Of a stretch of DNA of 64,000 nt, positions 11,755-23,000 are shown piece after piece (position 1 is the stretch's first letter; the number at the start of each line of letters is the position of its first letter). Source of the stretch: Schistosoma mansoni. Taxonomy: Eukaryota; Platyhelminthes; Trematoda; Strigeidida; Schistosomatidae. The stretch is from the NCBI RefSeq assembly GCF_000237925.1, contig NC_031500.1, forward strand, positions 1,302,001 through 1,366,000, read 5' to 3'. The notes beneath the pieces are model-generated. The model was not told where the DNA came from. It saw only the letters and a program-made list of their open reading frames with translations, and ran no database searches. The position numbers and the translations under genes are program-made.

Positions 11755-12547
11755 ACGAGTCGGTCCCTAGTTCAGTCAACTGGGCAATTCAAACGAAATG
11801 TAAGTGTCGAATTATAATTGTGTGATGACATATACATATTGGTTTGATAATGTTTCATTTTCAAGTGTGGTTTATTTCCTGCAGTTATATCTCGGTACGA
11901 ATATTCGTAGAGGATAGATGACTCAATGATTTTTTACATTGTGGGACACTGATTGTTTCTAGTCTGTATGAATGGCAATGATAATGTACGTTTTATATTT
12001 ACTCCTGATACTCCAGATGTGGATGTTTTGAAGTGCTCTAATGGAAAAGGATTTGCTAGTTATATCGGTGACCATACGGTCGACTTGACTGAGATTGTGA
12101 TGTCACGGCTGTGACATTATATGGTGTCTCTTCAATGAGGAGAAGGCGATTCAGTGATATAGGTCACTTTGTCTACTCTTGTCGTTCAAGATGATTTGGT
12201 ATGAGTCGTCTTGAACGTAATCTGATTTCACATAACAAATTATTTGTTCCGGTAAGATATGAACATTGGTTGATAGAAATTTTAAAGTTTATTTACATTG
12301 TGTGATATCTTTCTCAACAGTCTTCTCTCAGTTCCTACAATAACTCGCCGAAATTAATTATTCAGAGCCATTACCTCGTTGTAGAGAAATCACGGTTTAC
12401 CATATATGGTATACATGAATTACTTGTAAGATCAAGTGAAATAGTTAATCTCAGGATGAGTCGACTTCATGATAACTTTGATAAATATACTAGGTAAATC
12501 GTTTTATGTAGAAATATAAGTAACGCAGGTTCAGAAAAATGATAATA

Positions 12548-12636
12548 TCTTCTCCATCAGGAATCGAACTCAAGATCTTCATTCATGCTTTTTGAAACTG
12601 AACCTGTCAAATACTGCACCGTCATGCACTAATGTT
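12548..12636 (-). mobile_element. Possible tRNA-like SINE fragment in GH27-1 intron 1
   Basis: On the minus strand a B-box-like sequence (AGTTCGATTCC, about 12561-12571) is preceded by a head with 'GACGGTGCAGT'. The layout resembles a tRNA-derived SINE head, but there is no clear A box or tail and no ribozyme core. Weak call. Confidence 0.3.
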
Positions 12637-13220
12637 AATTCTCGATTGTAATGAACTCACATTCTTGTTTAATCATCTGTGACGGATAACCACTTTCATA
12701 ACATGATGAGTGGTGATTGGAAATAAGTTTTGTACAGTGATCTTCATATCTTTACCTAATAAGCAACAGACTGTTCAGTCAAGAAGACGTTCGGTGTGGA
12801 AGACCTTTCCAGACAACTGCAAACTCAGAATGACTGAACTAAGATAATTCAATCACTAGTTTAATGTGAAGTGGCAAGAAGTGGACAATTTACGGTTGCT
12901 TGGTATCACTGAATCCAATACTCTCATAGGTGTTATAAATTTTCTCGAGTCACATTCTCACCGAGTGCAACATACGGAAATTGTGAGTAAATGAATAGTT
13001 CGTAGGTCTCCGATTCAACTATCTGTAGAAGTGCTTAATTGGAGAGTCAGAACTTGAAAGAGAGACGAGATTATGACTGTTGATTAGTGAGGTTTTGGTG
13101 TTATATTAAACATTTTATTTTCAACAATGTGAATCGAATAACAATCGTGTATTCTCATGCATGTCGGAAAAGCTCTCATGTCAAATGATATTAAAACAAT
13201 TAGTCCCTTTGATAAATTTC

Positions 13221-13250
13221 GATAATGCAATGAGAAGACGAAGTTTATCA
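13221..13250 (+). repeat. 30-bp inverted repeat, left arm
   Basis: Perfect inverted match to 13664-13693. The left arm ends exactly where the run of N begins, so the sequence inside the gap is probably the continuation of a larger palindromic element. Partial similarity extends beyond the arm, including a shared CAAATGATATTA tract. Confidence 0.85.
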
Positions 13251-13450
13251 NNNNNNNNNNNNNNNNNNNNNNNNNNNNNNNNNNNNNNNNNNNNNNNNNN
13301 NNNNNNNNNNNNNNNNNNNNNNNNNNNNNNNNNNNNNNNNNNNNNNNNNNNNNNNNNNNNNNNNNNNNNNNNNNNNNNNNNNNNNNNNNNNNNNNNNNNN
13401 NNNNNNNNNNNNNNNNNNNNNNNNNNNNNNNNNNNNNNNNNNNNNNNNNN
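13251..13450. other. Assembly gap (200 N)
   Basis: A run of exactly 200 N, a size usually used as a placeholder. It lies in intron 1 of GH27-1 between inverted repeats, which are hard to assemble. Confidence 0.99.
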
Positions 13451-13663
13451 GTGTTCAAAAACAATTTGTTCTTACCCTTAACCTACCCTGGTGATGCTTA
13501 TTTATTATCCAGAGTAGTCATCACATTGTTTTTGTGTACTTTATTTATTTTCTTACCTTAACCTGTCTAGTTGACCTTTTAATTTTCATATAAAAAATGT
13601 CTTAACAAGTATATGTGTGATCAGATTGTTCGAAATGTATTGCACTAATATATCACATAATTC

Positions 13664-13693
13664 TGATAAACTTCGTCTTCTCATTGCATTATC
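13664..13693 (-). repeat. 30-bp inverted repeat, right arm
   Basis: Reverse complement of 13221-13250 without mismatch. It lies 137 bases upstream of the exon 2 region. Together the arms suggest a MITE-like or foldback insertion in the intron. Confidence 0.85.
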
Positions 13694-16162
13694 AAATGAT
13701 ATTAGTTTGATAAAGTGAATGTGTTAAATATGATTTGATAAAACGCTGTTTTGTGGTATTATACACCTCACTCTAATTACATTTCAGTCTATTGATACCT
13801 AATAACTCATCATTTTTGCTATTTAGCTAACATGATTTCGGTGCTAACGATTGTTTCGGGAGTAGTCATCCTCACTCTGAATTATGTGATGTGTTTGGAT
13901 AATGGATTGGCTAGAACACCACCGATGGGATGGAGTTCATGGCTGCCAATTAACTGTCAGGTGGATTGCGTAAGCCATCCAAACAACTGTCTTAATGAGA
14001 ACGTTATCAAACGAACAGCTGATAAACTGGTATCGGATGGTTGGCGAGATCTGGGTTACAAATATGTGATAATTGATGATTGTTGGTTGGCAAAACAGTG
14101 TGATCCGGAGACAAATAGAATAATGGCAGACCCTTGGAGATTTCCAAGCGTGATTTTGTGCGTGTAGTATTTGGAAAATGTGTATAGTTTCTTCAGTCAT
14201 TTTGGGAAATGTCAGCTTACGAACATATATTAGGTTGTTGTTTCTAAGGCCTTCAATATGATGAGATCCAAGTGTGTATGTGATTCATGAAATATTTTCA
14301 CTGGATTCTTAATCGTTCACATAATCATTGGTACTCGCAAATTCTGTTTGGTAATCTCCATGATGCATTGTAATTTCAGGGTATGAAAAACCTTGCACAA
14401 TATTTGCATTCGAAAAATCTACTGTTCGGAATAACTATTGGTTATGGAACTGGAACATGTGCAGGTTATCCAGGTAGTTTGGACTTTCTCGAATTGGATG
14501 CCAAGACTCTGGCTGAATGGGAAGTGGATTACGTGAAGATGAACTCGTGTAACAGTCCTGATCACATGATGCCTGATGGTTTCGAAAAGTTCTCACGACT
14601 ACTCAATGGAACTGGTAGACCAATGATGTTTTTATGTACATATCCTTTATATGGTTCATGGTATGCAAAACCTGAATTGATTGACTGGAAGCGACTACAG
14701 AACAACTGCAATCTCATTCGTGCTCTGCCCAACTCCTTTAGTTCTTGGGCATCTGTACTCAGTATTATAGATGGATATAAAATTCGCAACGATGTTTTAT
14801 CAAAAGTGGCTGATCCAGGACATTAGAATGATCTCGATGTAATGGTTTTAGGAAACCTCGGACTTGTGAACCATCAAAAGCGAGTCCATATGGGCATGTG
14901 GTGTATGTTTGCTGCTCCACTAATCACCTCAGCTGACATGGACAAGGTGGATCAATTCAGTGAATCTCTTTCACGTAATAAACATTTGTTGGCGATAGAT
15001 CAGGATGAAGGTGGACATCAGGCAGAATTCGTCAAATCGCGAAATGATGTGCAGGTGAGTTGATTGCATTAGATTGAAATTCTTATACATATATGTTGAG
15101 ATACTTCTGTTTCTATCAATAAATCTTGGACAGAATGTTCAAATGACAGTAAGCAACTTACAGTGCTTCATCAGATTTTTCAATACATAATATGTTTCAC
15201 TGTGTTGGTAGAATGACATTACAGTATAATGAATCTCCTATATTTTTATCATAACAATATAACGGATGTAGATGAGTACTATAGACAAAATATTCGATCT
15301 CATTATTACAGATTTGACAATGTTCATTCTAAATTAGCCGGCCGACTTGATCACCAATTCGATAATACACCCGATCAGTACTGATGCAGTTTTACTGCTG
15401 TAGCTTTCAAGTGTAATTACTATGTTCAAACGGAAGTTGGTTTCGATTGTTTCGATTTGAAAACAGCTGTTACCACAAAGCAAATGAAAATGTAGCATGT
15501 TTAAGCACCAAGAAAATATATTTCACAGAATTCATTTTGAATTTTACATGTTTTGAGGTAAACGATTAGAGGCTCAGAGGATGTTTGTCGTTAGTTGGCA
15601 ACTATCAAATTGTTTTCTCTAAGTTGAATGAGTTACTATTTATTTTAAGTTGGCTTTTCATATTCCAAAGTGTTCGGCAGCAAACATTCAATTATGCAGT
15701 CATTGTTTCCCATTACTTGTTCTTCAACAAGCTCATAAGATGTCGTTAATATGATTATTAGTTACCAGTATGCTAAATGATAACAAACCTTTTGCATCTG
15801 TTCACAAATTTCTGTTTGTACAGTTGTGGATACGAGAATTGAATGATTATCCAAGTGGTTGGGCGATCGATTGCGTCTACACAAGACTTGATGGAGGACC
15901 TATAAACTTTATCACGAGTCTTGATGAATTCAAATCACAGATGTATACGATATCAGGAGATAAGTTCGAATTACTGGATGTATTCACTGGTGATAGGTTC
16001 AAAGACGTGCGATTGACAGAGAACTTTACAATTCCTTTCAACCCATCTGGAATAATGATGTTTCGAGTCATTCCATTTCAATCGATTCCTAATTCTAAAA
16101 AAATTGATGGAAGTTTTTATGAATCCTTTGAGTTTCCTTTCGTTTATCTTTTTTCAACATAG

Positions 16163-16382
16163 TGCACGCAATTTCGAGTCCTTTAGAATGTTGACTGATT
16201 GAAGCTTGATCTACCTCTGGTAATATTTTTGATATAAGGAAATTCCGACTTCGTTGGTTTAAACGATGTCGATAGTTTTCACATTCGCATTACAATAACT
16301 TCATCAGCCCACCTTAGAATGTAGACACCATGGAAATATACAAGACAATTCAATCTATACAACAAATATGCAAACTATAATC
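16163..16382 (+). repeat. GH27 3' flank shared with GH27-3
   Basis: Sequence after the GH27-1 stop, including the stretch near 16240-16330 with 'ACTTCATCAGCCC'. It matches the reverse complement of 30820-31090 downstream of GH27-3, so the duplication that produced GH27-1 and GH27-3 extended past the gene. Confidence 0.65.
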
Positions 16383-17222
16383 ATAGCAGGGTTGAGCCAA
16401 TAAGCGGTAGATATAGGTATCACGATCACCTACACTCACCCTCAATGCTTCAACTGCAACATAACTGTTCATCCGTTTACACACCAATCACTCTCTGTTC
16501 TCATTCTTTTCTCTCCAATCTTATTAACATTCTAAAACGAGGAATTTAACTTTGCATTGAAGATATATATCATTTATATCTGTCAACATCAGTAGCACAC
16601 ACCAAAATTACACTACGTCGCAAAATAACCTGTCTTTTCATTGGGTGTTATTTTCATATGCATGCTACTAGACAACTTATAAACTATCATGTGTAATTCA
16701 ATGTATCTACTGTAAGTGTATGTTATATTAAATACACATAATCGCTCGTTTTAACCACCATCACCACTGATATAACGCTCGACTTTTCTTTGGCTGAATG
16801 AATGGGACGCTTATGTACAGTGTACAGTTTATAAGATTGTAGTGCAACGTGAGAACACAGATGGACTTGTTTTCTGGTGATACACGATAGGTTCATACGT
16901 CATTCGTTAACTCAGGATCGTCGAGTCCATGTTCGCAATCGGTTTGGAATCGGGGCTTCTTAACTACTATGGCTGGATACTCCATATCCACCAACCTAGT
17001 GAAGGCGCGAGCATTCTATTTCCGTCTTCTCAATTTCGTTAACAACAGTAGGACTGTCCGGGTAGAGGCTATATACGCGTGGTCAAGAATGTAAAGCAGA
17101 TGAATTCGGTAAATTTATTAGGTGTACATGAAACTCGACCATTTTGTAACCGAAGTTTATTCTTCTCGTCATTTGTTTGATAGTTGTGTATTAATCAAAA
17201 CTTATTATATCAATCCAGGATG
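16383..17222 (+). repeat. Repeat unit R1, copy b
   Basis: Second copy of the block at 1-977, with the same order: R1, reversed LINE-2 leader (16845-17090), then a nearly identical tract (17110-17220 against 865-975) leading into the truncated RTE. Divergence is modest in the last 110 bases and greater upstream. Confidence 0.75.
16845..17090 (-). mobile_element. LINE-2 5' region fragment, reversed, copy b
   Basis: Counterpart of 590-850 in the duplicated block. On the minus strand it matches the LINE-2 leader at 20290-20610. Confidence 0.65.
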
Positions 17223-18025
17223 CGACAGGACGATTGAGGCCTCGTGCATGATCTGGTTCGTCTATCACGCACGAAACAACAAATACAGGAGAAGACCACC
17301 AGTTGAGCCCTAGCTCTAGCAGCAGTAGGTCTCAAAATAAACAGAGGGAAAAGCAGGACTCGCCGATACAATACAGCACGCAGTAATTGGTTTGCATTCG
17401 ACTGAGAATCTTTCGAGGATGTGAATACCTTTACATATCTGGGCAGCATCATCGATGAACACGGTGGATGTGATGCAGTTGTGAGGTTGCGGATAGGCAA
17501 AATAAGGACAGTATATTATCAACTGAAGAACGTCTGGAACTCAAAACAATCGTCAACCAATACGAAGATCAGAAATTTCAATACGCATGTCAAAACAGTT
17601 CAACTGTATGTGGCGGAAACCTGGAGAACTACGAAGGCCATTATCCAGAAGATACAGGTGTTTATTAACAGTTGTCTACTCAATATACTTCGGATCCCTT
17701 GGCCAGACACTATCAGCAACATTCTATTGTGGAAGAGAACAAACCAGTTTTCGGCGGAGGGATAAATCAGGAGTACGCGCTCGAAGTGCATAAGACACAC
17801 ATTGAGGAAATCACACGACTGCATCACAAGGCAAGCCCTCACATGGAGTCACGAATGCCAAAAGGATTGGAGAAAGACCAAAGAACACATTACGCCGAAA
17901 AACGGGGACAGACACAAGAAGAGTGAAAAAAAATTGGATAAAACTAAAAAGGAAGGCCCAGGAAAGGGTGGGTTGGAGAATGCTGGTCGCAGTCTATGTT
18001 CCATTGGGATTTACAGGCGTAAGTA
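17223..18025 (+). mobile_element. 5'-truncated RTE-like LINE, copy B
   Basis: Paralogue of copy A (978-1793) with the same 5' truncation and similar flanks. The FADD position reads L-V-H-D here. A frame at 17421-17765 keeps '[12 protein letters not shown]' and '[18 protein letters not shown]'. Stops and shifts elsewhere make it inactive. Confidence 0.85.
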
Positions 18026-19690
18026 TGTAGGTAATATATCAATCGCACAGACCCTCAACTATACTTATAATACATATTTCCAACATTTTTTTCTTTACAT
18101 TTTATTTTTGGAGATGTTTTAGCATTTTCGAGTTGTGTGGCTTTGGATATGTTCAGAACGCACGAGAAGAAACCTTGTGACTACACAAGGATGTTTGAGA
18201 GAAATTAGAAATAAGAAATGAAAACAGGATGTGGATTCAGACGGCAGTATTCATTAGGTTGTTCGTATTTGGTTTGATGTAGGCAAATATGATGATAACT
18301 CGACTTTTGATAGTTCAAATTCTAGCCGGCGTAGTTCAGCTAAGTTAAAGTAGACGTTTGAAAGAAATACTCAATTAAGAGAAAAAGTGAAGTCTTTGTA
18401 TATACAAGTTCCAATCGGGTCACTGTAGTAGGTGTGTGAGGATATGTTGTGAGAACTTGGTCACTTGTCTAAAGATAGTACTAATGTGAATACATTGAGT
18501 GAACTGCATGTAAAACCATCGTTGGCTTCTGTATTTCATTGAAGGGGTCACTCGATCTTGATGAAGTTGAATAACTATGTTATGCGAAGGGTATGTTGTT
18601 CACAGTTGTTAATGCGGCAAGTTTATCCAGAATTGATATTATTGATTCTGATGAGTAACCCGGTTAGCATAGGTGTTTTTAAGGTGGTAAATTAAAGATA
18701 TCGACATCAAATGTTTTATAAGAAACATATATTATACCTGGTTGTATGTATATAAATATAAATTTCAGTTGTTCCAGCATTTGTGTGTGCGATATATATG
18801 CTGTGACTTTTTATCCGTAATTAATACATTGTTCTTTTTCTATAGTGACTAATTCACCTGTTATTTGTTGAATCGTTTTTTTCAAGTCTCTATGATTTAT
18901 ATTTATTCAATCAGCATGATCACCCGCTCATAATGCCTTCTGCTATGAATATCTGATATATACATGTCCTAATAAAAATCGTATTGATTTTTATTCATTC
19001 TGTATTGGTTATGTCTGTTTCACGTTCTCTCTCCTCACATCCGCTCCACTCATTTGCGAATTCTTCTATACTACTTATCAATGTTCAGTAAATTGTTATA
19101 TTCCCAGCAATTTCTACGTGTATGTTGTGACACGTTTTTGCCGAGTAATGTTCTGAATTACTTACATATACTTATAACACTGTATTTATCATAATAATTA
19201 CTTTATCGCCATCATCATAGAAGTTATTCAAAATTTTGTGTATTTGTTCAGCCCTTGTTTAAACGCAGGGATTTCCATATTGTTTGCTCTTGCATCGGTT
19301 TTCTCTTGTTGATAGAACGTGATCAAGTTTAGACACAGCTAACCCCTGTCCTTTTTAATATCGTGCGTTGTATTTACTCTTTGTTAGTGCATCGGGAAGC
19401 CTTTTTTATTTCAGACAGAAGGGCACGGTAAACGCTGCAGGCACCTCACAAGCTCAGGATTGCAACTAGGTTTTGCATATCATTCAATAGAAAACTGCTG
19501 TTCCAGATAAATCGTTGTTTGTGAACTTCGATTTTGCGCGTATCTCAATTGAGTGATTTAGACTCTTCAATAGACTGAATAGTTCACAACTTCGGTTGGA
19601 ATTGATTTGAATCTTCCGAGTTACGAACTCTGGTCAAAATTGGGTTCTGTTGATTAATGACAAGTACCAGGAAAACGAAGTACAATAACG
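18026..19690 (+). repeat. Repeat unit R2, copy b
   Basis: Uninterrupted counterpart of 1794-3054 plus 6167-6830. It supplies the empty target site for the RTE insertion: 'TCTCTATGATTTATATTTATTCAATCAG' of the family runs through near 18888-18915 without the element. It is about the same length as copy a once the LINE is removed. Confidence 0.75.
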
Positions 19691-20285
19691 ACAGTTCAGA
19701 AGAAACAGATCATTTAACCGCTAAAAATATTGTTCTCTCAGTCTATTATGTAAATCCATTTACTTTGATTTTTTTTTTCATTGTGTAAAACCAAACCCAA
19801 AATAGAAGTCTTTCGGTTGAACTGTATGTAAATGCCGAATCTATGGTAGATAATGAAGTAGCAATCCCTAAAGAGATAGAAGTAATAAGCATTTAGATAG
19901 AAGTTAGACAGCTTGAGCCTCGTAGGTGACTGCTAGAATTTAAGCAGATACGTTCTTACCAGGTGAGAAGGGGGGGCGAATATCTGATCTATCTATGTCT
20001 CGATTCAAATATATGACGCCAGAAGATGTTGTTGGTCGAAGATATACCAACAAAGGTGTAAGCAGAGACGTTGAACTGAAAGCGTAGATAGATAATGCTA
20101 CAATACCGCCCATGTCGGTGGGCCTCTCTCAATTTGAGGTTGAATTGTTAGATAAGGTTAACCAAATAAAGATGTAGAGACTTTACGCTATTATTGGCGT
20201 ATCCATAAGGCAACCAGAAACGCTATCAAGCGAAAAATATGCACTGAACCAATTCGCCTTGAGCGACAGGCCCCCATATGTTTGG
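19691..20285. other. Unassigned spacer before LINE-2 remnant
   Basis: About 600 bases of unknown character. It may include more of the LINE-2 leader towards its right end (20240-20285), but no second copy in the window supports this. No gene seen. Confidence 0.4.
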
Positions 20286-21105
20286 TACGGTTGAGGTCTT
20301 TGTGAATCTACTCTTCCACTCGAAGCGCTCTCACTTGATCATGCGTATACAGCCTCTGCCAGGAAAGCCCAACTCACTGCCTTCTCGTGGCTGAGGTGTT
20401 GTTCACGAAATTGAGAGGATCGAAAGCGAAACTCCGGTGCAGAATTCACCTATAGGAGTAGGAAGCCCTAATTCTAAACCGATTGTGAACATGTGCTCTA
20501 GTATCCTGTGTTAACGAATGACGTTTGGACCTTTCGTTAATCACCAGCTACCACGTCCATCTGTGTTCTAGCTTTGCACCACGGTCTTATGTACTAGACT
20601 GATAGGTCAAAGGCTAGAGATGTAGCCCTTTAAGTTGGAAAAAGCGAAGAGGTGGTCAATGTTTGACAGGTTTTCGTGGTATGAAAGAAGACTGCACATG
20701 AATGACTTCTGTCACTCGTTCACAACTCCCTGGTTTGAGTCCTATAGATGGTGCAACGCAGTGACTAGAGACGTTATCATATATGGCCCATAATAGAAGC
20801 CAGTGGCGATCCTGCTGTAACCTTCTTTTACTTTCCTCAAAAAGAGTAGCAGTAACTTCTTTGTTTTAAAGAATTCTTTTTGGTTGTACCAATCTGTTTC
20901 TCTCATTACTATTATTTTTTCACTACGATGCACTAATTTCTGGTTGTTATTGTTCTCCTTACTTTTATGCTCAACTTAAACTCTTTTTCTCTTCCCATGC
21001 TCATTGTTATTGTGTGGCCTGTATGTATCTGGTGCCCCATTGTATCTATATTTATGTGTTCAAACAAATAAATAAACAAATAAATGAGCGATAAGTCAGG
21101 TAATT
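20286..21105 (+). mobile_element. LINE-2 remnant: 5' leader joined to 3' end
   Basis: The left part (20290-20640) matches the LINE-2 leader at 49380-49680 and 55270-55590. The right part (20725-21085) matches the 3' end at 57830-58190: a coding tail with 'DGATQ' and 'LETLSYMA'-like words, then a 3' UTR with 'GTGGTGCCCC'-type sequence and an AAATAAAC-rich tail. The whole endonuclease and RT core is missing, so this is an internally deleted copy. I recognise the tail from schistosome non-LTR elements but cannot name the family with certainty. Confidence 0.75.
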
Positions 21106-21224
21106 TGGTTTGCAAACCGGGTTTGGAAGGACACATTCTCAGCACTTTGGGAATTGGTTGGCACACTCAGTTCGGTTGTTTTGGATTTGATGTAAACTTC
21201 CCTGACTATCTGACATATTAAGAG

Positions 21225-21700
21225 GGCCTCCTATTTTTTGCAGCATCTGCATATGGCCAACTTGGTTTTCTGGCATCTCTAATACTTAAAACCATACGGA
21301 CTCTGCAAAAGCTATGTCGCAAAACTGCGGACTGGATGAAACTATTGGTGTTGGTTCAAGCTCGAGTTCGCAAAACTGGTTTGAGGAAATGACAGATTTA
21401 AAAACCCTAAAGATACCACGATGATAAAGTTTTGAGCTGAGTGTTAAAAGACCGATATCTGATGCTTCAGAAAGTGCTTATGAAGCCGTAGCTAATATGA
21501 GACTGCATTACGATGAAAGTACAACGAGATGTTTCATCCTGGGCAAATCTGGAATAGCTCCTCTGAAACTGGTTCGTATTTCACAACGTGAACTGCAAGC
21601 CACAGAGCTATCAGTGAAATTGATGAGAAATTGGTGAAGGAAATAAGGTCGAAATATACCTTTGGACTGACTTCATGGAAAGATACATGTTGTATACGAA
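21225..21700 (+). pseudogene. BEL/Pao-type pol fragment (RT end and RNase H), copy 1
   Basis: Decayed piece of a BEL/Pao LTR-retrotransposon polyprotein. In one frame it reads 'LGFLASL' (family: 'DPLGFL.P'), later 'GIAPLKLVRISQRELQA' (family: 'R.APLK....PRLEL.A') and 'YLWTDF' (family: 'WTDS' of RNase H). Stops and shifts interrupt it. It is followed at once by an importin-alpha-like sequence. The same join occurs at 58320-58806, and the pol part recurs inverted at 47320-47660. Family motifs are from general knowledge of BEL/Pao pol. Confidence 0.75.
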
Positions 21701-21806
21701 CGAACATAATGTCGCTGAGGAAGTTTGAAGGCGTCGTACTGATCAGTCTGTTTTTATTCGTGAAGCTAAGAATTGTGAGCAACCTCAAGAGCAAAGAAAC
21801 ATACTG

Positions 21807-21811
21807 TTGAC
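21807..21811 (+). repeat. Target-site duplication of solo LTR, left
   Basis: TTGAC, repeated at 22372-22376. In the LTR-free copy 2 (near 58910-58922) the target reads through as a single GTTGACTGAAC. Confidence 0.85.
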
Positions 21812-22371
21812 TGTTATATCGTAGCGAAGACATAAGTACGGATAACTTACGGGACCTACTATTGGACTATTATTCTATATATATTCTTATTGTATAACTG
21901 TTCAGTAACTAGATTATCTATATCTATATTCATCTTATTATAAGCTTCATTTTGACCTATGGACTATTATTATGTGATTTAGTGTTCCTATGTTATACTC
22001 AGTTTATTGATTATTGTCTCCCACGTTCACAGCCACATTTGACTTGATTTTGTACGAATATTATTTTCTATTTTATGGTGTGATGTGGTCTGCCTGTCTG
22101 GTATGTAAACAAAGTATGCTTGAAATAAACGATTTGCATAGATTTGCATAACAGAAGCTGCTATTGGTGTTCTGGACGCAAGTGGAAGGGCTAGGCGGAT
22201 TAATGACCAATAAAGGCGCGAGATTACTCATACTGATTGGACGTCCTTGATTGTAATCCTGTTAAGGTCGGAGAAGTCGTATTTCTATTGGTGGATAATT
22301 CACGCGAGTTACTTCCTTGTTTAATTAGTAAGGTCATAAAAAATTCCGACGACCTTGAGCAAGTCATAACA
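21812..22371 (+). mobile_element. Solo LTR (560 bp)
   Basis: Inserted between the importin-beta-binding segment and the armadillo repeats. It begins TGTTAT and ends ATAACA (canonical TG...CA with a 6-bp inverted terminus) and is flanked by 5-bp direct repeats TTGAC. A TATA-rich stretch lies near 21880, and an AATAAA signal at 22124-22129 is followed by a short duplicated GATTTGCATA, as expected of an LTR promoter and poly(A) region; this suggests the plus orientation. The paralogue at 58806-59490 lacks it, so it arrived after the duplication. TSD length fits Ty3/gypsy or BEL elements; the family cannot be named. Confidence 0.88.
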
Positions 22372-22376
22372 TTGAC
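22372..22376 (+). repeat. Target-site duplication of solo LTR, right
   Basis: TTGAC, identical to 21807-21811. Confidence 0.85.
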
Positions 22377-23000
22377 TGAACCAGATGAAACCTCACTTTT
22401 GTAAGTAAACCAAATTGATACTCCTAAACATGTTAACTACGATGCTGTGAATAAACTTATCGATGATACAATAGAAAGTGGATGTCTCCTGTTACTTCTG
22501 TTGCCGTTGGCATCATCACCGGCGAATGTCATTTCTCTCGCTCTCAAAGCCATTGGTAATCTTTTCACCTGTAGTGATGAACAAACACAGGCTATTCTGG
22601 ATTCTGGTTTGTCAACGTATATGCCTGCTTTGTTAAACAATGAAAAGACGTTTGTCAGGTGGTGAGTAACATTATCACGGAAAGTGTAGATCAAATTGAT
22701 ATAGTTATGTCACAACATCGTGCCATTCATTTTGGAGATCTTTTGCAAGAGGGAATTCAGAACTCGAAATGAAGGCTACTGGATTATCAATAATTTGATT
22801 AGCGGTAGGTTTCCGACACAGTATGTATATTTGTTGAATCAAAACGTTTTGAAAGCACTATGCAATATACTCACAGTCTCAGGGTCGAAGTTTTTACCTA
22901 AGGTTCTAAAAGGGATAAGAAACCTTGAAATTTCTGATCATTATGGTCAGTTTAAACCACCTTCGAGGACTAAGAGACGCATGTAAGCTTTGATTCTCAT

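Larger units (their letters stand above)
11774..16162 (+). pseudogene. GH27-1: alpha-galactosidase/NAGA-type pseudogene
   Basis: GH27 enzymes remove terminal alpha-galactose or alpha-N-acetylgalactosamine from glycans, usually in lysosomes or secretions. Deduced exons: leader 11774-11799; 13827-14149 (ATG at 13832); 14380-15054; 15824-16162. All coding junctions are phase 0 and give 443 codons, near the usual length (about 410). Codons 1-25 look like a signal peptide. 'RTPPMGWSSW' and 'IIDDCW' are present, as are the C-terminal beta-domain words 'LWIRELNDYPSGW' and 'NPSGIMMFRV'. The nucleophile Asp of the K-Y/F-D motif is Asn161 ('VKMNSC'), and the acid/base Asp is Ser227 ('FSSW'). Codon 255, a conserved Trp in 'GHWNDPDM', is TAG (14824-14826). 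The exon 2 donor is weak (GTGATT). Intron 1 contains the assembly gap. Apart from the one stop, it reads as a complete gene. Confidence 0.88.
21701..23000 (+). pseudogene. Importin-alpha (karyopherin) pseudogene, copy 1
   Basis: Importin alpha carries cargo proteins with nuclear localisation signals. The importin-beta-binding segment is seen at about 21705-21800 ('RRRTDQSVFIREAKN'), with an in-frame TGA (21726-21728) just before it. After a solo LTR (21812-22371) come armadillo repeats: 'ALKAIGNLFTCSDEQTQAIL' (about 22534-22593), then 'EGYWIINNLISG' and 'VLKALCNILTV' up to about 22880. Further decay follows. No intron interrupts the visible armadillo part, consistent with a retrocopy. The TGA is shared with copy 2, so both descend from one already broken sequence. 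The C-terminal end is not clear. Confidence 0.82.

Noticed and set aside
13251-13450. ORFs at 13084-13464 and 13161-13481
   Set aside because: Most of their length is N; not real coding frames.
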